From NCBI GenBank assembly GCA_905210085.1, contig CAJLVJ010000001.1:62001-126000 (forward strand): DNA of 64,000 bases, given 5' to 3'. This DNA is from an uncultured Collinsella sp. (GTDB lineage: Bacteria > Actinomycetota > Coriobacteriia > Coriobacteriales > Coriobacteriaceae). Positions 47,400 to 56,991 of this stretch are shown in pieces (the stretch's first letter is position 1; each line of letters starts with the position of its first letter). The notes under the pieces were generated by a model. It made no database searches. It was not told the origin of the DNA and was given only the letters and a program-made list of their open reading frames with translations. The translations under genes were made by a program, and so were the position numbers.

Positions 47400-48233
47400 C
47401 TACTCCTGCGACATGGCAGGCATGGCCACCGTGGCGGCCGGGCTCTCGCCGGCGCCATCGACCAGCGGCAGGTTGCCCTCGTGCGCCGAGCCGGACGGAG
47501 CCGTTGCCGCACCGCCAAAGACGGCCGCGGGGGCCTCGTGGTTCTCGGCGACCGCACCCTCGGTATCGATTGGCATCTGCGGCTCGTCGTCAAAGCTCGG
47601 GACGCCTTGGGGCTCCGCAGGCTCGGGCTCGGCAGGCGCCTCGGCAACGGGCTCAGTGTCGGCGTCGGCAAGAGCGTCGCCCTCGGGCGCGTCCTCGGCC
47701 ACGTCCTCGCCGTTCGCAGCGGCAACGGCCTCGTGCGGGTCCTTGCCCTCGGCCTCGGCACGCATGCCCAGCACCAGGTTGCGCAGGCCCGCGACCGTGC
47801 CTTCCACGTCGGGGGCCGGCTGGTCGGCGTGCAGGTACGCCCAGTCCATCATAAAGGTCGCCGAAGACAGCGCGCCAATGGCCAACGCGTCATCGGGACA
47901 CGAAAGCTCAACCTCAAAGACACGCTCGTCATGCTCGCTCACGCGCGTGCGACCGCACGAGATGCTGCCGGCAAGACCGGTCTCGTTCATGAGCTCGACC
48001 GTCACGTGCTCCAGCAGGTGGCAAAGCTCGGTCTGGCCCATGCAGTCCTGGAACTCGCGACCCGAATCGCCCAGGCACAGATGCTTGGCAATCGCGGGCA
48101 CCAGGTAGTACACGCGCGCCGTGGCCTCGATATCCTCCGAGGTCATGAGCGGCATGCCGGGGTTCACCAGCACGTGCGCGCAAATCTTGTCCTCGCTGAC
48201 GGTGACCTTAAGGATATTGAACAGGCCTGCCAT
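47400..48233 (-). CDS. Protein with a cyanophycin-synthetase-N-like region and acidic tail
   Basis: A 277-residue protein. The first half (about 1-155) has CMGQTELCHLLEHVTVELMNETG, which resembles the HVxEHxxLELQ motif of cyanophycin synthetase N-terminal domains, but no ATP-grasp or ligase domain is present. The second half is a low-complexity Ala/Glu/Pro tail. It follows the CNNM gene by 24 bp and is probably co-transcribed with it. Function unknown; the similarity is based on a short motif only. Confidence 0.6.
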   Translation of the reverse strand: MAGLFNILKVTVSEDKICAHVLVNPGMPLMTSEDIEATARVYYLVPAIAKHLCLGDSGREFQDCMGQTELCHLLEHVTVELMNETGLAGSISCGRTRVSEHDERVFEVELSCPDDALAIGALSSATFMMDWAYLHADQPAPDVEGTVAGLRNLVLGMRAEAEGKDPHEAVAAANGEDVAEDAPEGDALADADTEPVAEAPAEPEPAEPQGVPSFDDEPQMPIDTEGAVAENHEAPAAVFGGAATAPSGSAHEGNLPLVDGAGESPAATVAMPAMSQE

Positions 48234-48257
48234 AACTCTCCCCTACTCTTCCTTGCC

Positions 48258-49631
48258 CTACTCGTCGCCATCGTGCGGATCCGCAGAGCCCGCACCCGAC
48301 GCCGCCGGCTTCTCTGCCGAGGACTCGGAATCCTTCTTATCGGTTTCGGCCGGAGCGATCACGCGAATGAGCGAGATGCGCTGGCCACGCATCGACTGTA
48401 CCTTGAACTTGTACCCTGCGACCTCAAATACCTCTCCGATGTCGGGCACCGAGTCGCAAAGCTCCAAAATCCAGCCAGCGATGGTCTCATAATCATCGCT
48501 TTCCTCGAGCGGCCAACCAAGCTCAATCGCGTCATCGCACGAAAAACGCCCATCGACGAGCCACTCGCGGCGCGAAAGGCGCGTGAGGTACTTGTTGTCG
48601 GGGTCGAACTCGTCCTCGATTTCGCCGACGATCTCCTCGACGATATCTTCGATGGTGATGATGCCGGCCGTGCCGCCGTACTCGTCCACGACGACCACGA
48701 TCTGGTCGTGCGAGGTCTGCATCTCGGACAGCAGCGGCAGGATGTCCTTGGTGTCGGGCACAAAGGTGGCGTCGCGCAGGTAATCGGCGATGGGCTGGTC
48801 GCCCTTGCCGTCGAGCGCGGGCTGGATCAGGTCCTTGATGTGCGCGATGCCCGCGACGTTGTCGGGATCCTCGTGATACACCGGGATGCGGCTGAAACCG
48901 GTCTGGCGCATGGTGGACAACACGTCGGCGACTGTCTCGTCGTCCTCGCACATAGTGGTGTCCACGCGCGGCACCATGACCTCGCGAGCCACGGTGTCGC
49001 CCAGGTCGAAGATCTCGTGGATCATGCGCTTTTCCTCGTCGAGCAGGTCGTCCTGCTCCGAGACCATGTACTTGATCTCTTCCTCCGAGACGTTCTGGCG
49101 GTCGTCGGCGCTCTTGATGCGCAGGATGCGGGCCAGACCATCGGAGCAAGCGCCGGTCAGCCACACGAGCGGACGGGCGATCTTTTGGAACACGGAGAGC
49201 GGTCCCACGACCTGCTTGGATACGCCTTCGGCGTTAGCGAGGCCGATGCGCTTGGGCACGAGTTCGCCAATCACGATGGACACAAAGGCGACGGCGACGG
49301 TGATGATGACCGGCGCCAGGCCGCGCGCAATGGCAGAGAGCGGCGCGATGCCAAAGCTCATGAGCCACGTGGCAAGCGGGTCGGACAGGCTCGTCGAGGC
49401 GACGGCGGACGAAGCAAAGCCCACGAGCGTGATGGCAACCTGGATGGTGGCCAACAGTTGATCGGAGTCGGCGGCGAGCTGGACGGCGCGCTCGGCGCGC
49501 TTATCGCCCTCCTCGGCATCGTGCTCCAACACGGCGCGCTTAGCCGTGGTGAGAGCCATCTCGGACATGGAGAAGTAGCCGTTGATAAGCGTCAGGACGA
49601 GGGTAGTGATAAGGGAGATGGTTATGTCCAT
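48258..49631 (-). CDS. CNNM/CorC-family membrane protein with CBS pair
   Basis: A 457-residue protein: a DUF21 membrane domain (about 1-190, ISLITTLVLTLINGYFSMSEMAL), a CBS pair (about 205-330, REVMVPRVDTTMCEDDETV and VVDEYGGTAGIITIEDIVEE), and a CorC-HlyC domain (about 345-430). Family members are linked to Mg2+ and other metal export. It adds to the Mg2+-related genes of this window. It is followed by a small downstream gene. Confidence 0.92.
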   Translation of the reverse strand: MDITISLITTLVLTLINGYFSMSEMALTTAKRAVLEHDAEEGDKRAERAVQLAADSDQLLATIQVAITLVGFASSAVASTSLSDPLATWLMSFGIAPLSAIARGLAPVIITVAVAFVSIVIGELVPKRIGLANAEGVSKQVVGPLSVFQKIARPLVWLTGACSDGLARILRIKSADDRQNVSEEEIKYMVSEQDDLLDEEKRMIHEIFDLGDTVAREVMVPRVDTTMCEDDETVADVLSTMRQTGFSRIPVYHEDPDNVAGIAHIKDLIQPALDGKGDQPIADYLRDATFVPDTKDILPLLSEMQTSHDQIVVVVDEYGGTAGIITIEDIVEEIVGEIEDEFDPDNKYLTRLSRREWLVDGRFSCDDAIELGWPLEESDDYETIAGWILELCDSVPDIGEVFEVAGYKFKVQSMRGQRISLIRVIAPAETDKKDSESSAEKPAASGAGSADPHDGDE

Positions 49632-49738
49632 CGGGAGTTTCTCGAACCTCCAAGATTCGGGACGTTAGGGTAAAACGTTGATGGCGGATACGGCAATTGC
49701 GCCGGTCGCCCGCGAGAGCGGGGCCGTGGGCGCGGTCG

Positions 49739-50422
49739 CTAGATTACGAAGAGGATCACCGCCATGAACTGGAAGATACTGCCGGCGAGCACCCACAAGT
49801 GGAAAACACTGTGCAGGTAGCGCACGTTTTTGGCGATGTAGAACGGCACGCCCACGGTATAGCACACGCCGCCGACGGCAAGCAGGGCAAGTGCCACGGG
49901 GTTGAGCAGCGCCACAAGTTCGGGCAGCTTAAAGACAACGAGCCAGCCCATCAGCAGGTAGACCAGGCCGCTTACCCAGTGCGGTTGACGCTCGCGCATA
50001 AAGCACTCGAGGGCGATGCCGATAATGGCGATGGCCCATACGGCAAAGAACAGCGCAGGGCCGCCGTCGTCTGCAAGCGTGATGAGGCAAAACGGCGTAT
50101 AGCTGCCGGCTATGAGCAGGTAGATGCAGCTGTGGTCGATGATGCGAAACACGCGCTTGGCGCCCGCGGGCTGAATCGCGTGGTAGAGCGTGGAGGCCAG
50201 ATATTCAAGAATAATGCTGACACCATAGACAATCGCCGCGGCCATGTGGGCCGGACCTCCGCCGCGCAGGGCAGCGAATACGATCAGGAGCACCAGGCCC
50301 GCGATACCCAGCAGGCAGCCGACACCATGGGTGACGGAGTTCATGATCTCCTCGCCCACCGTGTAGTGTGGAACGGCCGCGGTCTTGGGTCGCGGCTTGG
50401 AACTGTCGCTCGAATCGGACAT
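49739..50422 (-). CDS. Hemolysin III/PAQR-family membrane protein
   Basis: The 227-residue protein has seven membrane helices after a polar N-terminus, with GEEIMNSVTHGVG and STLYHAI (the His/Ser positions of the PAQR metal site) and HSVFHLWVLAGSIFQF near the end. The family name hemolysin III is historical; bacterial members are linked to membrane fluidity or are of unknown function. ATG at 50422 has GGAGG 11 nt upstream. Confidence 0.88.
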   Translation of the reverse strand: MSDSSDSSKPRPKTAAVPHYTVGEEIMNSVTHGVGCLLGIAGLVLLIVFAALRGGGPAHMAAAIVYGVSIILEYLASTLYHAIQPAGAKRVFRIIDHSCIYLLIAGSYTPFCLITLADDGGPALFFAVWAIAIIGIALECFMRERQPHWVSGLVYLLMGWLVVFKLPELVALLNPVALALLAVGGVCYTVGVPFYIAKNVRYLHSVFHLWVLAGSIFQFMAVILFVI

Positions 50423-50529
50423 GCCGGTTACATCCTCCAACGTAAAGAGTTCTCAACACTATATCAAAGCGTCTAGGTACGTGCGAAATTTGCACCGCAT
50501 GTGACCCTTTGTTTACCCATTCTTTGCTT

Positions 50530-50588
50530 GTTGACGCATCAACGGCGAACGTCCATAATGCGCTTGTTTTAAATGTTGATGTATTAAC
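50530..50588 (+). promoter_or_regulatory. Promoter with two matching operators
   Basis: TTGACG (50531-50536) and CATAAT (50554-50559) are 17 bp apart. The palindrome GTTGACGCATCAAC (50530-50543) covers the -35, and GTTGATGTATTAAC (50575-50588) lies near +10 to +25. The two sites share GTTGAYGYATYAAC and are 45 bp apart, about four DNA turns. Confidence 0.72.
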
Positions 50589-50608
50589 ATCTTATAGGAA
50601 AGCTTCTC

Positions 50609-51574
50609 ATGTCTCAAAACGCACGTTCCCATCGAAAGCTTAAGATAACCGTCGTTGTTGCGTTGGCGCTCGTTGTCACGTTGCTCGGGTTTGCCGGCAA
50701 CTTTTTGTTTGACTTTGCCTTGAACCCCCAAGCGCCGTACACCATGAAGATGATGCAGGATAGCAAGAACGACAAAGAAGGTGAGCAGCCGGATGCCGAG
50801 GACACCGAGGCGCGGGCATGGTTTAAAGAGAACCGCAAGAGCAGCAGCCTCACCGTAGATGACGGAACCGAGCTCGCCGCTTGGTATTTTGCTGCTTCGG
50901 AGAGCACGCACGACTACGCCGTCTGCCTGCATGGATATACCAACGAGCCCATTGGTATGGCCCGATACGCCAAACGATTCCATGACCGCGGAATGAACGT
51001 ACTCGCACCCGCCGCCCGCGCCCACGAGCGCTCCGGCGGCGACTATATCGGCATGGGCTGGCCCGAGCGCCTCGACATCGTCGCATGGATCGAGCGAATC
51101 GTTCAGGCTGACCCCGAGGCGCGTATCCTGGTCTTTGGCGAGTCGATGGGTGCGGCAACCGCCATGAACGTCGCGGGGGAATCTCTGCCCGCAAACGTGA
51201 AATGCATTATCGAGGACTGCGGGTATACGAGTGTTTGGGACGAGTTTTCTCTGCAGCTCAAAGACGTGTTCGGCCTGCCCAGCTTTCCCTTGCTCGATGT
51301 AGCAAACTTGGTGTGCAACGTGCGCGCAGGCTACGACTTTCATAGGGCGAGCAGTGTGGAGCAACTCAAACACGCGACGGTTCCCATGCTGTTTATCCAC
51401 GGCGACCAGGACACCTTTGTGCCGTACGACATGCTCGACCAAAACTACGACGCGTGCGCCAGCAAGGTCAAGCAAAAGCTCACCATCCATGGCGCCACCC
51501 ACGCCAAGAGCGCGCAAGTTGACCCCGAGCTCTACTGGAACACGGTCAACAACTTCCTCGACGAGTATTTTTAG
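50609..51574 (+). CDS. Membrane-anchored alpha/beta hydrolase
   Basis: A 321-residue protein with an N-terminal membrane anchor (about 12-32) and an alpha/beta hydrolase fold. CLHGYTNEP is the oxyanion segment, FGESMGAAT holds the nucleophile Ser, FIHGDQDTFVP the acid, and HGATHAKS the His. Such enzymes are esterases or peptidases of unknown substrate. It is single-copy and controlled by the two-operator promoter just upstream. Confidence 0.88.
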   Translation: MSQNARSHRKLKITVVVALALVVTLLGFAGNFLFDFALNPQAPYTMKMMQDSKNDKEGEQPDAEDTEARAWFKENRKSSSLTVDDGTELAAWYFAASESTHDYAVCLHGYTNEPIGMARYAKRFHDRGMNVLAPAARAHERSGGDYIGMGWPERLDIVAWIERIVQADPEARILVFGESMGAATAMNVAGESLPANVKCIIEDCGYTSVWDEFSLQLKDVFGLPSFPLLDVANLVCNVRAGYDFHRASSVEQLKHATVPMLFIHGDQDTFVPYDMLDQNYDACASKVKQKLTIHGATHAKSAQVDPELYWNTVNNFLDEYF

Positions 51575-51611
51575 GCAAAAAGCAACGTCTGGGGCTTTAT
51601 CTGACCCCCTA

Positions 51612-51743
51612 TTTTCGGAAGTATGCGGCAAAATCTGGAACTGCCGACCAGGCCGCAGTTTTACCAACAATTTATCAGGGGTTTTGTTGCCAAAAAATGT
51701 CGTGTGCTCGGCGATCTCGAAATTTGCCGCATACTTCCGAAAA
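51612..51743. repeat. 132-bp inverted-repeat element with 21-bp arms
   Basis: Arms 51612-51632 (starting TTTTCGGAAGTATGCGG) and 51723-51743 are perfect reverse complements. The middle (about 90 nt) contains GCCGACCAGGCCGC and a T-rich stretch. It is next to a terminator and between convergent genes. Confidence 0.72.
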
Positions 51744-51777
51744 GCCGCCCGTGGGCGCTGTGCTCACGGGCGGCTTT
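51741..51777. terminator. Bidirectional terminator
   Basis: AAAGCCGCCCGTG (51741-51753) pairs with CACGGGCGGCTTT (51765-51777), with A's before and T's after. It can end both the hydrolase and the DUF362 gene. Confidence 0.85.
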
Positions 51778-51825
51778 TGCTAACGTTGCGCTACAAAAGC
51801 GCTTGATATGTCCAATAGACAGGTG

Positions 51826-53031
51826 CTACTTGACCTCGATAAGCTCGTACTTGCTCGTGCCCAGGCCGATCTTCTCGGCGTGCGCGATGCACGCGCGCCA
51901 GTCGGTGTCGGGATGCGTGATGCAGAAGGGATCCTTGGCCTGCTCGCCCTCCAGATGCTCGTGGTTATGCTCCATCTTGGCCGCGCTATCGGTGAGCTCG
52001 GTGTTGGGCAGCGGCTCGGATGCCATGACGGCATCGGCGCAGGCCTGGTCGATGGCGACCGGGTCGAAGCTCGCGAACATGCCGATGTCGTTGACGATAG
52101 GCGTGTCGTTTTCGGGATGGCAATCGCAGTTGGGGCTGATATCCATGGCAAGCGAGATGTGGAAGCTCGGGCGGCCGTCGACAACGGCCTTGGTGTACTC
52201 GGCGATCTTGCAGTTGAGCACGTCGGCCGCGGCTTCATAACCGGGCTTGATGGCGTCCTGGTTGCACACGCCGATGCAGCGGCCGCAGCCCACGCAGCGA
52301 TCGTGGTCGATGGCGGCCACGCGCACCGTGCGGGTGTTGCCGTTGGCAAGCTCGCGCTCGCGGGTATCATCAAACGAGATAGCGTTGTGCGCGCAGATCT
52401 TTTCGCAGGCACGGCAGCCAATGCAGTGCTCGGTCGCGACGTTCGGCTTGCCGGCGGCATGCTGCTCCATCTTGCCGGCACGGCTGCCGCCGCCCATGCC
52501 CAGGTTCTTCATGGCGCCGCCAAAGCCGGCCTGCTCATGGCCTTTAAAGTGGGTGAGGCTGATCACAATATCGGCGTCCATGAGTGCCTGGCCGATCTTG
52601 GCCTCGTGCACGTACTCGCCGCCCTCGACCGGGACGAGCGCCTCGTCGGTACCCTTGAGGCCGTCGGCGATGATGATCTGGCAACCCGTGGCATACGGGG
52701 TAAAGCCGTTCTGATAAGCGGTGTCAATGTGCTCGAGCGCGTTTTTGCGGCTACCGACATAGAGCGTGTTGCAATCGGTGAGGAAGGGCTTGCCACCCAG
52801 CTCCTTCACGACATCCGCGACGGCGCGGGCGTAGTTGGGGCGCAAAAAGCTCAGGTTGCCCAGCTCGCCAAAGTGAATCTTGATAGCGACGAACTTGTTC
52901 TCAAAGTCGATCTGCTCAATTCCGGCGTGACGGATGAGGCGCTTGAGTTTGTCGAGCTGGCTCTCGCGAGCATGCGTGCGCAGGTTGGTGAAGTACACCT
53001 TAGCGGGTGCTGCGGGTGCAGTTGCGGTCAT
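51826..53031 (-). CDS. DUF362 protein with two [4Fe-4S] clusters
   Basis: A 401-residue protein with an N-terminal DUF362 region (VYFTNLRTHARESQLDKLKRL, VAIKIHFGE) and a ferredoxin part with CIGCRACEKICAH and CVGCGRCIGVC, each binding a [4Fe-4S] cluster. The family is found in many anaerobes, with unknown redox role. It lies alone with its own hairpins on both sides. Confidence 0.85.
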   Translation of the reverse strand: MTATAPAAPAKVYFTNLRTHARESQLDKLKRLIRHAGIEQIDFENKFVAIKIHFGELGNLSFLRPNYARAVADVVKELGGKPFLTDCNTLYVGSRKNALEHIDTAYQNGFTPYATGCQIIIADGLKGTDEALVPVEGGEYVHEAKIGQALMDADIVISLTHFKGHEQAGFGGAMKNLGMGGGSRAGKMEQHAAGKPNVATEHCIGCRACEKICAHNAISFDDTRERELANGNTRTVRVAAIDHDRCVGCGRCIGVCNQDAIKPGYEAAADVLNCKIAEYTKAVVDGRPSFHISLAMDISPNCDCHPENDTPIVNDIGMFASFDPVAIDQACADAVMASEPLPNTELTDSAAKMEHNHEHLEGEQAKDPFCITHPDTDWRACIAHAEKIGLGTSKYELIEVK

Positions 53032-53115
53032 AGATCTATCCCCTCGGTCTATATGGCGTTACAGACATAGAGGATGGTACCAGTTAAAGCAGAGTTAATG
53101 TCAAGCGCGGCACCT

Positions 53116-53312
53116 AGTCATTGGGGACAGACTTAAATGACTGAAACCACTCATTGGGGACGGACTTAAATGAGTGCCTCGCCACCTGGCAGCTAGGGAC
53201 GTTCCTTTCCCGCCGGCAGTTGGGGACAGTCCTTGTCAGCCCGGCCGACGAGCCGGCGAATCGGCAAAGACCGTCCCCGATGACTAGTCGTTTAAGAACG
53301 TCCCCGATGACT
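53116..53312. repeat. Cluster of family C hairpins upstream of DUF362 and after the FtsX gene
   Basis: Contains AGTCATT/AATGACT (53116-53142), CACTCATT/AATGAGTG (53148-53176), the linker units CTAGGGACGTTCCTTTCC and GGCAGTTGGGGACAGTCCTT, the pair GGACAGTCC/GACCGTCC around 53224-53276, and AGTCGTT/GATGACT (53286-53312). The last hairpin pairs only if G-T pairs on the + strand are allowed. It overlaps the FtsX stop codon at 53311. Confidence 0.7.
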
Positions 53313-55977
53313 ACTCTTGGACTTTGAGGGCTTCGGCCAGGCTGACGCGCTTGATGGAGCGCGTGTGTAGCAGCGCCACGACCAGGTAGGTCGCAAAGCC
53401 AATGCCGACGCATGCAGCCAAGGACCAAGCGGGCACGTAGATCTCGATATTGCCGTTGTAGGCGAGCAGCATCGAGCGGAAGATGGCCGTGAGCGAGCCA
53501 ATAATGACCGGCAGGCTCAGCACGAGCGACGCCGCCACGCACAGTGTGATCGAGCGGATGTACAGGTGCGAGATCTCGCTATCGCGATAGCCAAAGACCT
53601 TCATGTAGCTAATCGACCGGGCGCTATGGTCGATAACGGCCTTGGTCAGCAGGTACATAAACAGCAGGAAGATAAATACCGCGAGCCCGATCATCATGCC
53701 GATCATTTTGCTCATCATGCCGATGAACTGGTCGCCCACGGCGCGCATGTCGTCGGGCGTGGTGTCGCCGGCAAAGTAACGGGCATCGAGGTCGAGCTTC
53801 TCGTCGCTCACATAGCCGTTAAAGTAGGCGGCGTCGTTGTCGAACAGCTCATTAAAGTCGTCGATACTCATATAGATATTCATATCCGACTTGGAGCCCC
53901 AGGCACAGTCCTTGCCCGCGTACTCAAGGGAATAATGCTCACCCTCGTACTTGTCGCTGAGTGTGACCTTCTGGCCCTCACTCCAGCCAAACTTATCGAG
54001 CAGACCGCCGCCAAAGACGACGCGCCCATCGCCGACGTCCAGCCCTTTCCAGTAGCGCGAATCGGACGAGATGCCGTAGATGGAAATCGTCTCCTCGCCA
54101 TTTCCGTCGCCGCGGTCGTATTGCAGCTGGTAGACGGCGTATTTCTCGGCCTGTGCGATTGCGTCCGCACCGTTGTCGGTCGTATTGACCGGGTGAATGT
54201 CATCGTTGTCGGTGTCGATCTTAGAGGCCTTGTCGATCAGGCCTATGGCCTCATCGCGGTCGCAGCCGAGGGCATCGGCAAGATCGTCAAGGCGCGCGTA
54301 GAGCGCATCCTTCTTGTCCTGGACCTTGGCGAGCGCGTCCTGCGCCGCGGCCAGGCTCTCGGCAGACGGAGATGCGCTCGCGGTATCGGCTGCCGTCTGC
54401 GCTGCATCGGCCGCGTCGTCAAGCTCGTCATCGGCATCCCGGGCGGCAGAAAGCAGCGCGCCGTCAACCGACTGCAAGCGCTCGAGTGCCGACCACTGCT
54501 CGCGCTCCTCGGTAGTGCCCTCGAGCTCCAGCGGCGCCTTGAGCGTGTACTGGTGCTCGGCGACCAGGCTTGTCTCGAGGTTGTCGGCGTAGTGCGTCAT
54601 CGTGGGCAGAATCGCCAGGCCAAAGAGCAGCAGCAGCGACGCAAACGCAATGCCCACGAAGAGCGTGGCAAAGTTGCCCAGGTTGCGCAGGAAGATACGC
54701 AGGCGGAAGCGGGAAACAAAACCCATGCGCTCCGGCAGCTGCAAGCCGCGCTTGGTGCCCGATTTGCCGCTCGCCTCGTGACGAAGGAACTGCAACGGCG
54801 TCTTGCCCATTTTGCGAAGCAGGCCCACCAGCGTGATGAGGATGAGCGCGGCGGCGGGAACCACGGCGCACTTCACAAAGATCTCCCAGCTCCAGTACAC
54901 CTGGAAGGGCGGCAGGCTGTACGACCCGTAATAGAGGCTGCGCATGGGCTCGGTAAAGAACACAACGCCGAGCGCAGTGCCCAAAAGCGCCGCGACCACG
55001 CCCAAGATGGCGGGAAGCGCAAGGTAGTGCAGCACGATCTCGCGTCGACGATAGCCGCTGGCGAGCAGCGTGCCGATGATGGCGCTCTCCTCCTCGATGG
55101 TGGCGTCGGTAAGGACCACAAAGACGAACGCCATGATCACGATAATAATGTCGAGCAGCGTCATCCACATCATGGAGTCGCCGTCCACGTCGTCGCGGGC
55201 GTAGCCAATGCCCTGGTTGGAATCGGCGTCGATGAGCTCATCTACGCGTGCATCGGCATCGGTCAGCGCCTCCACCATATCCTGCTCCGCATCGATGCGG
55301 TCCGCGGTGGAGAGGTCGCGGTCGTTAAGGGTGAAGGAGTAGGTGTAGGCGGGTGCGCCGCCGGCGTCCTCGAGCGCGGCAAAGCCGGCATCGGTAACCT
55401 CGGCAACACCGTACGTAATGGTGTTCACCGTAAAGTCCGAATTGTTGAGGAACAGCGCCTGGCTATCGGGCTGGGTCATGATGCCGCAGATGGTGTAGGT
55501 TCTGCCCTCGAGCTCGACCTTATCGCCCACGGACAGGTTGTTATTGGTAGCAAAGACACGGTCGATGGCCACCTCGTCGTCCGCCTTAGGCTGCCTACCT
55601 TCGCAGTAGGACGCGATATCGACCTTGGTGCGGTGCGCATAGGTGCGCAGCGTGCGCTTGGTGCCGTCGTCGCCGGCGGTCTTTTTGATGATGGCGTCGA
55701 TGGAGAAATTCTTGTAGAGTGTGATGCCGCCGACGTCGCCGGCTGCATCCTCGGCTGCCCTGAGCTGGTCTTTGGTGGCCTCGAAGGAGGTGGTCACGCG
55801 GCCGTCCTCGATCGTGTACGCATCGCGCATGTCGTCGATAAGGCAACCGATGGAATGCGCCGCGAGCAAAAAGCCCGAGGTGAGAGCGATGCTTCCGCAC
55901 ATAAGCAAAAAGATGCCCAGGTACTTGCCGATATTGCGGCGCAGCTCGCGCGGGAGACGTTTTGCGAGAGGTGTCAT
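53311..55977 (-). CDS. FtsX-like ABC transporter permease
   Basis: A protein of about 888 residues with one helix near the N-terminus, a large outside domain (about 45-270), three helices, a second outside domain with a coiled coil (Ala/Asp-rich, about 475-560), and three final helices. This is the double FtsX/MacB permease plan. It works with the ATPase encoded 8 bp upstream, probably exporting peptides or lipids or handling surface signals. ATG at 55977 is weakly supported by GGCGG. Confidence 0.85.
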   Translation of the reverse strand: MTPLAKRLPRELRRNIGKYLGIFLLMCGSIALTSGFLLAAHSIGCLIDDMRDAYTIEDGRVTTSFEATKDQLRAAEDAAGDVGGITLYKNFSIDAIIKKTAGDDGTKRTLRTYAHRTKVDIASYCEGRQPKADDEVAIDRVFATNNNLSVGDKVELEGRTYTICGIMTQPDSQALFLNNSDFTVNTITYGVAEVTDAGFAALEDAGGAPAYTYSFTLNDRDLSTADRIDAEQDMVEALTDADARVDELIDADSNQGIGYARDDVDGDSMMWMTLLDIIIVIMAFVFVVLTDATIEEESAIIGTLLASGYRRREIVLHYLALPAILGVVAALLGTALGVVFFTEPMRSLYYGSYSLPPFQVYWSWEIFVKCAVVPAAALILITLVGLLRKMGKTPLQFLRHEASGKSGTKRGLQLPERMGFVSRFRLRIFLRNLGNFATLFVGIAFASLLLLFGLAILPTMTHYADNLETSLVAEHQYTLKAPLELEGTTEEREQWSALERLQSVDGALLSAARDADDELDDAADAAQTAADTASASPSAESLAAAQDALAKVQDKKDALYARLDDLADALGCDRDEAIGLIDKASKIDTDNDDIHPVNTTDNGADAIAQAEKYAVYQLQYDRGDGNGEETISIYGISSDSRYWKGLDVGDGRVVFGGGLLDKFGWSEGQKVTLSDKYEGEHYSLEYAGKDCAWGSKSDMNIYMSIDDFNELFDNDAAYFNGYVSDEKLDLDARYFAGDTTPDDMRAVGDQFIGMMSKMIGMMIGLAVFIFLLFMYLLTKAVIDHSARSISYMKVFGYRDSEISHLYIRSITLCVAASLVLSLPVIIGSLTAIFRSMLLAYNGNIEIYVPAWSLAACVGIGFATYLVVALLHTRSIKRVSLAEALKVQE

Positions 55978-55985
55978 GGCGCCGC

Positions 55986-56699
55986 CTACCAATCGAGCTC
56001 GGCGGCCGCGACGGGCGACTCGTTGAGTTCATCCTCGACAATGCGACCGTCGCGCAGGCGCAGCACGCGATTGGCCATGCGCGCGATGGCGGCATTGTGG
56101 GTGACGATGATGATGGTGCAGCCGTACTCGTGATTGACATCCTCCATGAGCTGCAAGATTTCCTTGGACGTCTTGTAGTCGAGCGCACCCGTGGGCTCGT
56201 CGCACAGCAGCAGACCCGGGTTTTTGACGAGTGCGCGGCCGATGGCACAGCGTTGCTGCTGGCCGCCCGAGACCTGGCGCGGGAACTTGTTGCGGTGCTC
56301 GTAGAGGCCCAGCGAGCGTAGCAGGTCGTCAATGTTGAGCGGGTTTTTGGACAGGTGCGCCGTGACCTCGATGTTCTCCTTGATGGTGAGATCGGGCACC
56401 AGGTTGTAGAACTGGAAGACAAAGCCCAGCTCGCGGCGGCGGTACTCACCCAGGTCGGCGGGCTTGAGCACTGTGAGGTCGCAGCCGTCCACCATGATGG
56501 AGCCGGCGTCGGCATCCTCCAGGCCACCGATCAGGTTAAGAAACGTCGACTTGCCCGAGCCCGAGGGCCCTAGCATGACGCAGATCTCTCCGCGGTTGAT
56601 GGACGTGTCGATGCCGTCGAGCACCGTCAGGCGCGCATCACCGTCGCCGTAGTGCTTCTTGAGCCCCTTGACCTGGACGTAGGCTTGCTTCGTCGCCAT
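55986..56699 (-). CDS. LolD/MacB-type ABC ATPase
   Basis: The 237-residue ATPase has Walker [11 protein letters not shown]-loop, signature VSGGQQQR, Walker [13 protein letters not shown] and the H-loop THN. It powers the FtsX-like permease directly downstream. ATG at 56699 has GGGGGA 4 nt upstream; ATG at 56711 is an alternative. Confidence 0.93.
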   Translation of the reverse strand: MATKQAYVQVKGLKKHYGDGDARLTVLDGIDTSINRGEICVMLGPSGSGKSTFLNLIGGLEDADAGSIMVDGCDLTVLKPADLGEYRRRELGFVFQFYNLVPDLTIKENIEVTAHLSKNPLNIDDLLRSLGLYEHRNKFPRQVSGGQQQRCAIGRALVKNPGLLLCDEPTGALDYKTSKEILQLMEDVNHEYGCTIIIVTHNAAIARMANRVLRLRDGRIVEDELNESPVAAAELDW

Positions 56700-56790
56700 G
56701 CTATCCCCCATTGTTAGCCTTGTACTACTTTATGAGGGTAATAGTAAACCTTGGCGAACTATTTTTGGGCGAGGCCTGGGATTTATTTCA

Positions 56791-56990
56791 GACTAGTCAT
56801 TGGGGACGTTCTTAAATGACTAGTCGCTGGGGACACTCTTTCGCCGCCCGGCAGTTGGGGACGTTCCTTTCCTACCGGCAGTTGGGGACAGTCCTTGGCA
56901 ACCCGACCGGCAAGCCGGCGGTTCGGCAAAGACTGTCCCCGATGACTAGTCGTTTAAGTCTGTCCCCAATGAGTACCCAATGACTAGGTG
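56791..56990. repeat. Family C hairpin cluster
   Basis: Begins with the perfect hairpin GACTAGTCATT/AATGACTAGTC (56791-56825, loop GGGGACGTTCTTA). Then come CCGGCAGTTGGGGACGTTCC, GGCAGTTGGGGACAGTCCTT and the long pair GGACAGTC...GACTGTCC enclosing CCGGCAAGCCGG. It ends with AGTCGTTTAAGTCTGTCCCC and AATGACTAG just before the next gene's stop. Very similar to 53110-53312. Confidence 0.7.
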
Positions 56991-56991
56991 G

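Noticed and set aside
53116..56990. Integron attC-like sites
   Set aside because: Hairpins with a conserved loop were considered, but no integrase, no cassette order and no attC simple-site consensus were found.
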